From NCBI GenBank assembly GCA_963700425.1, contig CAVOXO010000001.1, positions 372,001 to 436,000 of the forward strand: DNA of 64,000 nt, written 5' to 3'. This DNA comes from CAVOXO01 sp963700425 (GTDB taxonomy: Bacteria > Actinomycetota > Acidimicrobiia > Acidimicrobiales > Microtrichaceae). The notes under the pieces are model-generated. The model was given only the letters and a program-made list of their open reading frames with translations. It ran no database searches and was not told the origin of the DNA. How positions within the stretch are numbered: the stretch's first letter is position 1; each line of letters begins with the position of its first letter. Shown here in pieces: positions 16,781 to 25,274 of this stretch. The position numbers were made by a program, and so were the translations under genes.

Positions 16781-17650
16781 GTGTACCGACTCGACGCAGC
16801 GACAGTGCTCGCGCAATGGAGCGCGGGCGGCTTCTTCTTCTGCTGGGTCACGACCCGGCGTCGTGAGGTCGGTATCGGGTACGGATGGATGCTGCGCATC
16901 ACGTGGAGCCTCATGGCGGTCGCCTCGATCCTCGTCGGTCTTCGGTTCGGAACGGTCCCCGTTCGAGAAGTCGCCTCGGCGCTCTCGGTGGTCGCCGCCG
17001 GCGTCGCGATGGCGGTGAGCGTCCGGCGACGAAAGGCCGGCGTGCTCCGCCAGCGCGAGCGTCGTCAGGCGGCGGGCGCCCGGGTGGCCGAGATGACCGG
17101 AATCGATCGCGCCGAACAGACCTTCGAGGCGAGCGCCCCCGAATTCCCGCCCGTTCTCGACCTCCCCGCGCCCCTCATCGCCTCGGTGGGCCTGGTGGCA
17201 GCCGGCCTGGACGCCGGAGCCCCGGCCTGGTTGCAGGTGTCGAGAGTCCTCGTCGGTGCGCTGTTCCTCGGTGCCGTGACCGACGCGATGTTGCTGGGGC
17301 ACTGGTATCTGACCCAACCCGGTCTACCGCGAGCCCCCCTGATCGACATGGTCCGATGGCTGGCCGTCATCTGGCCTTTCGAGGTCCTCCTGATGGCATG
17401 GCCGCCGGGGATGATCGAGGTGCTGTCCGGATCCATCGACGACGGCTGGGGCGGAATGCTGGGGTGGTTCTGGTTGGCATCGGCGGTCGGGACCATCGTG
17501 TTGTGCGCGGTCACCCGTGCCGCCTTGCACGAACGCGAGTACTCCGCCGTCATGGCCGCGACAGGGTTGCTGTATCTGGCGATCATCACCGCTTTCGGAA
17601 CCGATCTCGTGGCGCGGTTGGTGCTGTCCGATGCCGGTGGTGCGGTGTGA
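16781..17650 (+). CDS. Polytopic membrane protein of unknown function
   Basis: 289 residues with about eight hydrophobic segments, among them GGFFFCWVTT, ITWSLMAVASILVGL, ALSVVAAGVAMAVSV, LVGALFLGAVTDAMLLGHWY, WLAVIWPFEVLLMAW, WFWLASAVGTIVLCAV and LLYLAIITAFGTDLVARLVL. A basic loop (RRRKAGVLRQRERRQAAGAR) lies after the third segment and is probably cytoplasmic. The GTG at 16781 is 7 bases after the M24 peptidase stop. I recognise no family, and the context gives no clear role. Confidence 0.7.
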   Translation: MYRLDAATVLAQWSAGGFFFCWVTTRRREVGIGYGWMLRITWSLMAVASILVGLRFGTVPVREVASALSVVAAGVAMAVSVRRRKAGVLRQRERRQAAGARVAEMTGIDRAEQTFEASAPEFPPVLDLPAPLIASVGLVAAGLDAGAPAWLQVSRVLVGALFLGAVTDAMLLGHWYLTQPGLPRAPLIDMVRWLAVIWPFEVLLMAWPPGMIEVLSGSIDDGWGGMLGWFWLASAVGTIVLCAVTRAALHEREYSAVMAATGLLYLAIITAFGTDLVARLVLSDAGGAV

Positions 17651-17685
17651 CCACGTGCACTCACCCGGTACCATTCCGCAGTTCG

Positions 17686-18249
17686 ATGTCAACGATGGGT
17701 GTGACGATGCGCAATCGACGACTGGCTCCTGTCCTCGCCGCCGCGACGCTGCTGGTGTCCCTGGGCTGTTCGAGCGGCAGTGACGGAGCGTCGGAGGACG
17801 AGTCGGCCACGACCACCACGTCACGCGCCGAGGACTCCGGTGCGACGACGCCCGAAGGCGACCCGACCGACCCCACGAACCCGGAGGACGCCACAACCCT
17901 GAGTGCCGACCAGCTGGCTGACGAACTCGTCGGGCCGGTCGAGTCGGGCGACATCTGTGAGGTCACCGATGTCTTCACCAGGGTCACGCCGGATCTGACC
18001 ACCCCCGAGAGCTATCTCGAGTCGCTCCGGGTCATCGCCGATGCGGTGTCGCAGCTCCTCGATTCCGTTCCCGACGAAGTGTCGGGACCGCTCGGAGTGG
18101 TGCTGGACGGTACCGAGAAGATCATCGCGGTGCTCGATGCCAACGGTGCGGATCTGTCCGATCCGGCGGTCGCGGATCTTCAGAACGACGAGGATCTCGT
18201 TGCGGCTCAACTCGAGTTCGAGGAGTGGCTCGCCGAGAACTGCGACTAG
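17686..18249 (+). CDS. Putative small secreted lipoprotein, unknown function
   Basis: 187 residues from the first ATG. A lipoprotein signal peptide is visible: basic RNRRLAPV, hydrophobic LAAATLLVSLGC with the lipobox cysteine, then a Thr/Ser/Asp-rich spacer typical of surface lipoproteins. The folded part (about residues 85-187) is helical and acidic, with Cys in GDICEVTDVF and the last-but-one residue Cys (ENCD) perhaps forming a disulfide. ATGs at 17686, 17695 and 17707 are all in frame; 17707 (MRNRR) would give the tidiest signal peptide. It lies 36 bases after the membrane protein gene. Confidence 0.7.
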   Translation: MSTMGVTMRNRRLAPVLAAATLLVSLGCSSGSDGASEDESATTTTSRAEDSGATTPEGDPTDPTNPEDATTLSADQLADELVGPVESGDICEVTDVFTRVTPDLTTPESYLESLRVIADAVSQLLDSVPDEVSGPLGVVLDGTEKIIAVLDANGADLSDPAVADLQNDEDLVAAQLEFEEWLAENCD

Positions 18250-18288
18250 CCCCCTTCCGGCCCGGTCGGGGTGTTCGCGTTCACGTCG

Positions 18289-19806
18289 TCAGATCCCGAA
18301 GGGCACCGGCTCCATCGAGTCGACGCACCCCCGATTGGTGCGGTCCGGATGGTCGACGAACGAGGCGATGACTTCGCGGACACATGACGAGGCGGTCCCG
18401 GGCGTGTGTCCCGCTCGGGGAACCTCCACGTAGAGCGACCGGTCGAGCGATCGGGCGAGCCGCTCGGAGCCCGAGGCCGGGGTGATGGGATCGAACTCCC
18501 CGGCGACCACCAGGGTGGAGATCGCTGAGTCGATCGGCTCGTCGAACGAGGGGGGAGTGGGTTCGACGTCCCACGTGTCGCACATGAGGTACCAGCCGGC
18601 GAGCAGCAGGAGCGACCCGGCGGTGGATGTCGACTCCACTCCCTCGACCGCCTCGGCGGCGGACAGCCGGGCATTGTCGGCACACTCGAAGGACAGGTAC
18701 GCGCCCTCGCTGACGTCGTTCATGAACGGGATCGCGGTGCCGGCGATCGCCGGGATCAGGGCGTAGTTCTCACGCGCCATGGAATGGATGACGTCGGGTA
18801 ACAGCGGAATGAGCGAGGTGTCGTACAGGGACACGAACAGGCCCGACACGACGTCATCACCGGAGATCTCGATTCGCCGACCGCCCTCGTCGACGAAGGA
18901 GTACGGCTCGGCGTCGAGCCGTTCGACCACGGTGCGGATGTCGGACTGGAGGTCGTCGATCCGGTCGTGGCAGTTCGGTTCTGCGGCGCACGCCGATGCG
19001 AGCATCTCGATGGAGCGCGCCGCCCCGGCCCGGACGTCTCCGTATGCCCCGTATCCGGGCGGATACACCGAGTCGAGGACGACCGTCCTGAGACCGTCGG
19101 GGTGGGAGCGCATCACCTCGAGGGCGAGTCGCGTTCCGTAGGAGACCCCCCACAGGTTGTAGGTCGCCAGGCCCAGGGAATCGCGGAGGTCGGCCACGTC
19201 TGCGGCTGCGTCGGGCGTCGAGTACCGGGACAGATCGACTCCGGTGTCGGCGAGGCGGGTGCGACAGGCCTCGACGGCGTCCCGGACGATCTCGTATCCC
19301 TCCATCACCGATTCGTCGTCGCCGAGCAGATCGACCAGGGCGGCTTCGCGCTCGGGGCATTCCAGAGCCGGCGTGGACAGACCTGCACCGCGTTGGTCGA
19401 ACAGGATCAGATCGCGACGATCGAGGGTCGGGTACGTGCTGCGCTGGTCGATTCCCGATGCCAACGTTCCGTCCCCGGGTCCTCCGTGGAGAAAGATGAC
19501 GGGGTCGTCCGCAGGTTCGTCGGTTCTGGCATGGATGCGAACGACCGGGAGCGTGACCGTGCGGCCGTCCGGCACGGCGCGGTCTTCGGGAACCGTGAGC
19601 GTCGCGCAACTGACCTCGGTGTCGGGCGGAACGTCGACGGGGCAGGTCGCCTCCTCGAGAACGGGTTCGTAGGCCCGGACTGTTGTCGAGGTGACGCTGG
19701 TGTCACTCGCCGAGCCCTCCGCTCCCTGCGATCCCGACGAGCACGAGGTGGCTGCGATCAGGGCCGCCGCGGCGACGAGGGGGAGGCGGCGCGGCATTCC
19801 GTCCAT
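18289..19806 (-). CDS. Secreted S33-type alpha/beta hydrolase (tripeptidyl aminopeptidase-like)
   Basis: About 505 residues. Lipoprotein signal with lipobox ending AATSCSS. The hydrolase part has VIFLHGGPGDG (oxyanion loop), ILFDQRGAGLSTP, the nucleophile in LWGVSYGTRLAL, and a C-terminal TAP-like half with the acid in VVAGEFDPITPASG and the His in PRAGHTPGTASSC. Such proteins release short peptides outside the membrane. Several cysteines in the C-terminal domain (CADNA, MCDTWD, SSCVRE, RGCVD) suggest disulfides. ATG 19806 or 19797 both fit; the longer frame to 19851 lacks support. It converges with the lipoprotein gene. Confidence 0.85.
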   Translation of the reverse strand: MDGMPRRLPLVAAAALIAATSCSSGSQGAEGSASDTSVTSTTVRAYEPVLEEATCPVDVPPDTEVSCATLTVPEDRAVPDGRTVTLPVVRIHARTDEPADDPVIFLHGGPGDGTLASGIDQRSTYPTLDRRDLILFDQRGAGLSTPALECPEREAALVDLLGDDESVMEGYEIVRDAVEACRTRLADTGVDLSRYSTPDAAADVADLRDSLGLATYNLWGVSYGTRLALEVMRSHPDGLRTVVLDSVYPPGYGAYGDVRAGAARSIEMLASACAAEPNCHDRIDDLQSDIRTVVERLDAEPYSFVDEGGRRIEISGDDVVSGLFVSLYDTSLIPLLPDVIHSMARENYALIPAIAGTAIPFMNDVSEGAYLSFECADNARLSAAEAVEGVESTSTAGSLLLLAGWYLMCDTWDVEPTPPSFDEPIDSAISTLVVAGEFDPITPASGSERLARSLDRSLYVEVPRAGHTPGTASSCVREVIASFVDHPDRTNRGCVDSMEPVPFGI

Positions 19807-19854
19807 GATGGACCATGTCGTGCAGCGTGAGGACGCGACCCACGACGACATGCG

Positions 19855-20923
19855 TCACATGGAGAACTCCGTCGAGGGGCTGGTCAGCCCGATGATGCGT
19901 TCCCGAAAAGGCGCGTCGTCGCCGAGATGTGCCCGCCGGTCGACCGGCCGTTGCCCGGGATCCGGTCGCCGCGCCGGCAGCGGGTGCCGATGACTCGCGA
20001 GGGGTCGGCGGGGCGGGGGAGGCGTCGCCGCCGGAGCTCTCTCCGACCGTGAACGTGGGCTGTCCAGGCTCCTTCGTCTCTCCGGCCGCGGTGGTGAGAT
20101 CGATGGCCGACCGAAGATCGATGACGGGGTCCTCCGGCACCGGCTCGCCGGGCGCGATGCCCACGGAGGGGGCCGGTGGAGTGGTGCTCTCGACTGCGTC
20201 GGGCTGGGCTGCGTGACCGACATAGGGGGCCGTTTCGGGGATCGGCGCCGGCGGTGCTCCGGGAAACGCCCCGGCAGCGGGCGCCGGTTCGTCGACGCGT
20301 GGGGCAGGGTCGGTCGGCGGTTGCTCGCCAGCGGACCCCGTCGCGGGCGACGCCTCCGAGATGAGTGGTTCGTGAAGCGTCTGATGGATGAGGGCGCTGA
20401 CCGAGTCCAGCGTGGCCCGGCCTGCATCGATGCGCTGTTCGAGATCGATGAGCATCGCTTCGATGTCGCGTCGGCGTTCTTCCCAGGCGCGCCGTTCTGC
20501 CATCGACGCTGCGTCGCGGTCGGCGACGAGCCGCTCCGCCTGACGGGTTGCATCCGCAACCATCTGCTCGCTCTGCAGACGGGCGGACTCGATGAGCTCG
20601 GCGGCCTCGGCTCCCGCCAGGTCGGTCATCTGCTCCGCGGTTCGCTCAGCGAGGACCAGGGTGCGTGCCGTCTCCCGCACGTCGGGGTCGAGTGCGCTCG
20701 GCGCCGGCGGAGCGGACAACTCGCTCGACGTCGCCCCCTCGACGCTGCCTCCGACCACACGGACGAGCTCGCCGACGGTGTTGGTCAACTCGTCGAGTCG
20801 TGATCTGATGGAGCGCAGCGATTCCTCGGGGTCGGTGCCTGGGGTGGCGTTCGACGACATCACCTGCGGACCCTGTCCGATGTTGGGAAGCGGATCGTTC
20901 TTCTTGCCGAATCCTCTGGCCAC
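19855..20923 (-). CDS. Coiled-coil protein with disordered proline-rich C-terminal half, one apparent frameshift
   Basis: About 355 residues. The GTG at 20923 (VARGFGKKNDPLPNIG) follows GAGGGAGA. Residues 40-200 are rich in Ala, Arg and Glu and look like one long coiled coil (ARLQSEQMVADATRQAERLV, AERRAWEERRRDIEAMLIDL), reminiscent of DivIVA/Wag31-like scaffold proteins. A Pro/Ala-rich stretch follows. The first frame would run 104 bases into the hydrolase gene; a surplus base in a GGG run near 19933 switches to a frame ending DDAPFRERIIGLTSPS with a stop at 19855, clear of the neighbour. Function unknown; a cell-pole or division role is only a guess. Confidence 0.6.
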
Positions 20924-21030
20924 GTCACTGTCTCCCTCTATCGGGGCGTTCTCACCCCGATTCCTGCCGCCAACGGAGGGTAACGCAGGCGGAAGATATG
21001 GCAAGTCGAGGGAATCGGGCCTGCCGCAGG

Positions 21031-24000
21031 TCACCTGGCGACGAAGTACTTCGCCCGCGGGTGGTGACAGATGAGGGCCGACGTGGTCTGTTCGGGGTGG
21101 TACTGCCACCCGGTGTCCTCGCTGACCTCGATGCCGAGGCGGTCGGCCCCCAGAAGTCTCGCGACCGTTGCGTTGTCCTCGAGCTCGGGGCACGCGGGAT
21201 ACCCCCACGAATAGCGACCCCCTCGGTACTGCTGGCGGAAGAGGCCGTGGAGCGACGGCCCGTCCTCATCATCGATACCCAGTTCCGAACGGATGCGCTG
21301 ATGCCACAGCTCGGCCAGAGCCTCCGCCATCTCGACCCCGATCCCATGGAGCATCAGGTAGTCCTGGTAACGATCGGCGGCGAACAGCTCGGCGGTACGC
21401 TCCGAGACGCGCCCGCCCATCGACACGATGTGGAACGCCGCGACGTCCAGCTCGGCCGATGCCACGTCGTCGCCGACGGGCCGGAAGAAGTCGGCGATGC
21501 ACAGGAACGGATCCTTGGTCTGACGTGGGTAGCTGAACCGTGCGGCCTCGTCGGTTCGGCTCTCGTCGGTCCAGATGACGAGATCGTCGCCGTCGGAGTT
21601 CGCCGGGAAGTACCCGTAGACGACCTGGGGAACCAGAAGATCGTCGGCCTTGACCTCGGCGAGCAGCGAACGGAGTTGGGGCCGGATGCGGTCCTTGAAC
21701 TCGGCGTCGGTTTCCTCGCCCTCCGGGCGGAACTGCCATTGGTTTCGGAACAGCGCGGTCTCGTTGATGAAACCGGCGATCTCGTCGAGATCGATACCCT
21801 TGACGATTCTCGACCCCAGGAACGGGGGCCGAGGAACGGGATTGTCGCCGGCCACCTCGGGTGATCGGGAGGGCAGGTCGATGTCCGCCACCGGAGCCTT
21901 CGGCGGCCGTTCGCGCCCCTCGGGAATCCGGCCCCAGTCGTCGGCCGTCTCCTCACCCCGTTTGAGTCGACCGAGACGATCCATGACCGAAAGGCCTTCG
22001 AACGCGTCCTTCCCGTAGAAGAGCCGGCCCTGATAGACCTCGCGGAGATCGCGCTCCACGTATGTCCTGGTGAGAGCGGCGCCACCGAGCAGCACGGGTA
22101 TGTCGGAGAGGTTCCGCTCGTTGAGTTCCTCCAGGTTGTCCCGCATGATCAGCGTCGACTTCACCAGGAGCCCCGACATGCCGATGGCGGTGGCCCCCAC
22201 GTCCTTGGCGGCCTCGATCATCTCCGCGATCGAGATCTTGATGCCCAGATTGGTGACGTCGTAGCCGTTGTTCGTCAGGATGATGTCGACGAGGTTCTTG
22301 CCGATGTCGTGAACGTCGCCCTTGACCGTGGCCAGCACGATGCGCCCCTTCGACGAGTCGCCGTCGACCTTCTCCATGTGGGGTTCCAGATGGGCCACCG
22401 ACGCCTTCATGGTCTCGGCCGACTGCAGGACGAAGGGAAGCTGCATCTGCCCCGACCCGAACAGCTCTCCGACCACCTTCATGCCCGCCAGGAGCACGTC
22501 GTTGACGATCCCGAGGGCACTCAGTCCGTTCGCCAGGGCCTCGTCGAGGTCGTCGGTGAGACCCTCCCGGTCACCGTCGATGATCCGCTGGCTGAGGCGT
22601 CGCTCGATCGGCCAATCGCTTCTGTCCTCGACGACCGCGTCGCTGACCTCGACGTCGGAGAACACCTCGAGCAGGGTGGTGAGCGGGTCGTAGGACGAAT
22701 CGCCCTCGGCCAGGAGTCCCTCGACGCCGCGGCGGTCCCAGATGAGATCGAGACTCACGTCCCGCTGGCGGTCGGGGATGCGGGCGAGGGGCATGATCTT
22801 CGCGGCATGGACGATCGCCGAGTCGAGTCCCGCCTCCACGCACTGGTCGAGGAAGACGCTGTTGAGAACGTGGCGCGACGACGGCGACAACCCGAAGCTC
22901 ACGTTCGACACGCCCAGGGTGGTGTAGACGCCGGGGAGCTCCGCCTTGATGCGCTCGATCGCCTCGATCGTGGCGATGGCGTCGCGGCGGAGGTCGTCAT
23001 CGCCGGTCGACAGCGGGAACGTCAGGGCATCGAAGATCAGGTCGCCCGACTCCAGGCCGTAGCGCTGCGTGGCCAGATCGTGGATGCGGTGAGCGATGCG
23101 CATCTTCCACTCGACGTCACGAGCCTGACCGTCCTCGTCGATCAGGAGACAGATGACCGCCGCGCCGTATTCCCGCGCCAGGCGGAACACCCGGTCGAGG
23201 CGAGAGCCGTCGTGGTCGCCATCCTCGAGGTTGGCCGAGTTGAGGATGGCGCGGCCGCCGATCCACTGGAGCCCCGCTTCCATGACCTGCGGTTCGGTGG
23301 AGTCGAGCACCAGCGGGACAGCTGACTGCGTCGCCAACCGCTGTGCGACCTCGTCCATGTCGGCGGTGCCGTCCCTGCCCACGTAGTCGACACAGACGTC
23401 GAGAACGTGACTTCCCTCACGCACCTGATCCTTGGCCATGGCCACGGTGGTGTCCCAGTCCTCGTCGAGCAGCGCCTCGCGGAACTTCTTCGATCCGTTG
23501 GCGTTGGTCCGTTCTCCGATGATCATGAACGATGTCGCCGCGGTCCCGCCCTCTTCCCCGAAGGGCTGGAAGCTGTAGATCGAGGTCGCCCCGTCGATGT
23601 GGGTCGGGGAGAGCGTCGCGGGCGTGGTGGCGGACGCAGCCTCTGCGAGCAGCTCGATGTACTCGGGCGTGGTTCCACAGCAGCCGCCGATGACCCGGAC
23701 CCCGAAGTCGCGGATGAAGCGGGTGAGCTGGTCACGGAACTCCTCGGGACCGAGGTCGTAGTGCATCTTTCCGTCGACCACCGACGGAAGTCCGGCATTC
23801 GGTAGCACGGAGATCGGCATGCGGGCGTGTTGCGAGAGATGCCGCAGGTGCTCTCCCATCTCGGAAGGGCCGGTCGCGCAGTTGAGTCCGATGACGTCGG
23901 GACGCATGGGGTCGATGGCGGCCAACGCCGCCGAGATCTCGGTCCCGGGGAGCATCCGGCCGGTGAGCTCGATGGTCACCTGCACCTGGAGGGGTACCTC

Positions 24001-24549
24001 GCGTCCACCCGCCGCCATGGCGCGGCGGGTGCCGTTCATGGCCGCCTTGATGCCGAGGAGGTCGAACTGGGTTTCGATGATGAACAGGTCGACCCCGCCC
24101 TCGAGGAGCGCAGTGGCCTGTTCCTCGTACTGATCGCGCAACTCGGCGTAGCGGATCTGGCCGAGCGACGCGAACTTGGTGCCCGGGCCCATCGATCCCG
24201 CCACGAACCGCAACCGGTCGGGAGTCGACATGTCGTCGGCGACCTCACGGGCCAATCGGGCCGCGGTCACGTTGAGCTCGTGGGTCCTGTCCGCGATTCC
24301 GTACTCGGCCAGCGGGACCCCGAACGATCCGAAGCTGTTGGTCTCCACCACGTCGGCGCCCGCGGCGAAGTAGTCGGCGTGCATCTGTCGGACCGCGTCG
24401 GGCCGTGTCGCGCACAGCAGCTCGTTGCATCCCTCGAACGTGTCGCCGCCGAAGTCGTCGGCGGTCAGATCGAGTCGCTGGAGGTACGTTCCGGTGGCGC
24501 CGTCGAAGACGACGATGCGCTCCCGGACCGCGTCGAGGTAGGGACTCAT
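21031..24549 (-). CDS. metH: Cobalamin-dependent methionine synthase
   Basis: 1172 residues, full length, four modules in order. Homocysteine domain (1-310) from VVFDGATGTYLQRLDL to the zinc cysteines in VIGGCCGTTPEYIE. Methyltetrahydrofolate domain (about 340-600) starting FMIIGERTNANGSKKF. Cap and B12 domain with the cobalamin-ligand His in VKGDVHDIGKNLVDIILTN. C-terminal SAM-dependent reactivation domain with YSWGYPACPELEDN. It methylates homocysteine using methyl-THF in the cytosol. The ATG at 24549 ends a leader of roughly 95 bases containing a GAGCG/CGCTC hairpin. Divergent from the cobalamin adenosyltransferase. Confidence 0.97.
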   Translation of the reverse strand: MSPYLDAVRERIVVFDGATGTYLQRLDLTADDFGGDTFEGCNELLCATRPDAVRQMHADYFAAGADVVETNSFGSFGVPLAEYGIADRTHELNVTAARLAREVADDMSTPDRLRFVAGSMGPGTKFASLGQIRYAELRDQYEEQATALLEGGVDLFIIETQFDLLGIKAAMNGTRRAMAAGGREVPLQVQVTIELTGRMLPGTEISAALAAIDPMRPDVIGLNCATGPSEMGEHLRHLSQHARMPISVLPNAGLPSVVDGKMHYDLGPEEFRDQLTRFIRDFGVRVIGGCCGTTPEYIELLAEAASATTPATLSPTHIDGATSIYSFQPFGEEGGTAATSFMIIGERTNANGSKKFREALLDEDWDTTVAMAKDQVREGSHVLDVCVDYVGRDGTADMDEVAQRLATQSAVPLVLDSTEPQVMEAGLQWIGGRAILNSANLEDGDHDGSRLDRVFRLAREYGAAVICLLIDEDGQARDVEWKMRIAHRIHDLATQRYGLESGDLIFDALTFPLSTGDDDLRRDAIATIEAIERIKAELPGVYTTLGVSNVSFGLSPSSRHVLNSVFLDQCVEAGLDSAIVHAAKIMPLARIPDRQRDVSLDLIWDRRGVEGLLAEGDSSYDPLTTLLEVFSDVEVSDAVVEDRSDWPIERRLSQRIIDGDREGLTDDLDEALANGLSALGIVNDVLLAGMKVVGELFGSGQMQLPFVLQSAETMKASVAHLEPHMEKVDGDSSKGRIVLATVKGDVHDIGKNLVDIILTNNGYDVTNLGIKISIAEMIEAAKDVGATAIGMSGLLVKSTLIMRDNLEELNERNLSDIPVLLGGAALTRTYVERDLREVYQGRLFYGKDAFEGLSVMDRLGRLKRGEETADDWGRIPEGRERPPKAPVADIDLPSRSPEVAGDNPVPRPPFLGSRIVKGIDLDEIAGFINETALFRNQWQFRPEGEETDAEFKDRIRPQLRSLLAEVKADDLLVPQVVYGYFPANSDGDDLVIWTDESRTDEAARFSYPRQTKDPFLCIADFFRPVGDDVASAELDVAAFHIVSMGGRVSERTAELFAADRYQDYLMLHGIGVEMAEALAELWHQRIRSELGIDDEDGPSLHGLFRQQYRGGRYSWGYPACPELEDNATVARLLGADRLGIEVSEDTGWQYHPEQTTSALICHHPRAKYFVAR

Positions 24550-24598
24550 GATGGGGACTCCTGGGGTCGAGTCGAACGGCGGGTCAGGCCGCGAGCTG

Positions 24599-24612
24599 GA
24601 GCGATCACGCTC
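24599..24612 (-). other. Small hairpin in the metH leader
   Basis: GAGCG-4 bases-CGCTC, a perfect 5-bp stem in the untranslated leader of metH. I could not match the leader to a known SAM, SAH or cobalamin riboswitch; it is too short for the last. Confidence 0.35.
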
Positions 24613-24661
24613 TTCCCATCCGGTCAGCTCACTTCGGTCCGTACAACTATCGCACAGTCGA

Positions 24662-24667
24662 TAGCCT
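24662..24667 (+). promoter_or_regulatory. -10 box of a leaderless start (adenosyltransferase)
   Basis: TAGCCT, 7 bases, then GTG 24675. The metH promoter must overlap it on the other strand (GATAGT at 24646-24651). Confidence 0.5.
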
Positions 24668-24674
24668 CGCCCCA

Positions 24675-25256
24675 GTGAAGATCTACACCCGCACCGGCGA
24701 CGACGGAACGACCGGCCTCTACTTCGGCGGTCGGGTGGCCAAGGACTCGCCCCGTCCGATGGCGTACGGGGAGGTCGACGAGGTGCAGGCCGCGTTGGGG
24801 CTGGTGCGTGCCGCGGTGGGCGAACGCCGTCGGGCGGGCACGGTGACCGAGGTCGAGGGAGATGCAGAGCTCGACGAGCTCTTGAGCGGGATCCAGGCTG
24901 ACCTCTGGGTGCTGATGGCGGAGCTGGCGACAGGTGATGACAACGCCCACAAGCTGACCGACGGTGAGACGCGCGTCACCGAGGACATGACGGAGAATCT
25001 CGAATCGCTGATCGACTCGGTCTCGGAGCGATTCGAGGCGCCCACCGAATTCGTCGTTCCCGGAGGGTCGGAGGTCGGGGCTCGCCTCGATGTCGCCCGC
25101 ACGGTCTGTCGAAGGGCCGAACGTGCCGCCCTCTCGGTGGCCCCGTCGCCCTCGCAGGTCGGCCCCTATCTGAACCGCCTGTCCGATCTGTGTTGGACGA
25201 TGGCGCGCTGGCAGGACGGCACATCGGTCCCGGTCAGATCACTTCGTCACGACTGA
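24675..25256 (+). CDS. Cob(I)yrinic acid a,c-diamide adenosyltransferase, PduO type
   Basis: 193 residues. The PduO fingerprint KIYTRTGDDGTTGLYFGGRV binds ATP; the second motif is VVPGGSEVGARLDVARTVCR with the conserved Arg residues, and the third is YLNRLSDLCWTMARW. It puts the 5-prime-deoxyadenosyl group on cob(I)alamin. An insertion around residues 55-65 (GERRRAGTVTEVEGD) lengthens the first helix. The GTG start is leaderless. Its position back to back with metH joins two steps of cobalamin use. Confidence 0.92.
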   Translation: MKIYTRTGDDGTTGLYFGGRVAKDSPRPMAYGEVDEVQAALGLVRAAVGERRRAGTVTEVEGDAELDELLSGIQADLWVLMAELATGDDNAHKLTDGETRVTEDMTENLESLIDSVSERFEAPTEFVVPGGSEVGARLDVARTVCRRAERAALSVAPSPSQVGPYLNRLSDLCWTMARWQDGTSVPVRSLRHD

Positions 25257-25274
25257 ACCCTTTTGGAGGAACCG

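Noticed and set aside
22309..23325. 338-codon plus-strand frame inside metH
   Set aside because: Exactly antisense to the intact metH frame, with no start signal and no recognisable domain.
24550..24674. Cobalamin or SAM riboswitch ahead of metH
   Set aside because: The leader is under 100 bases, too short for a cobalamin riboswitch, and I could not place SAM or SAH riboswitch core motifs in it.
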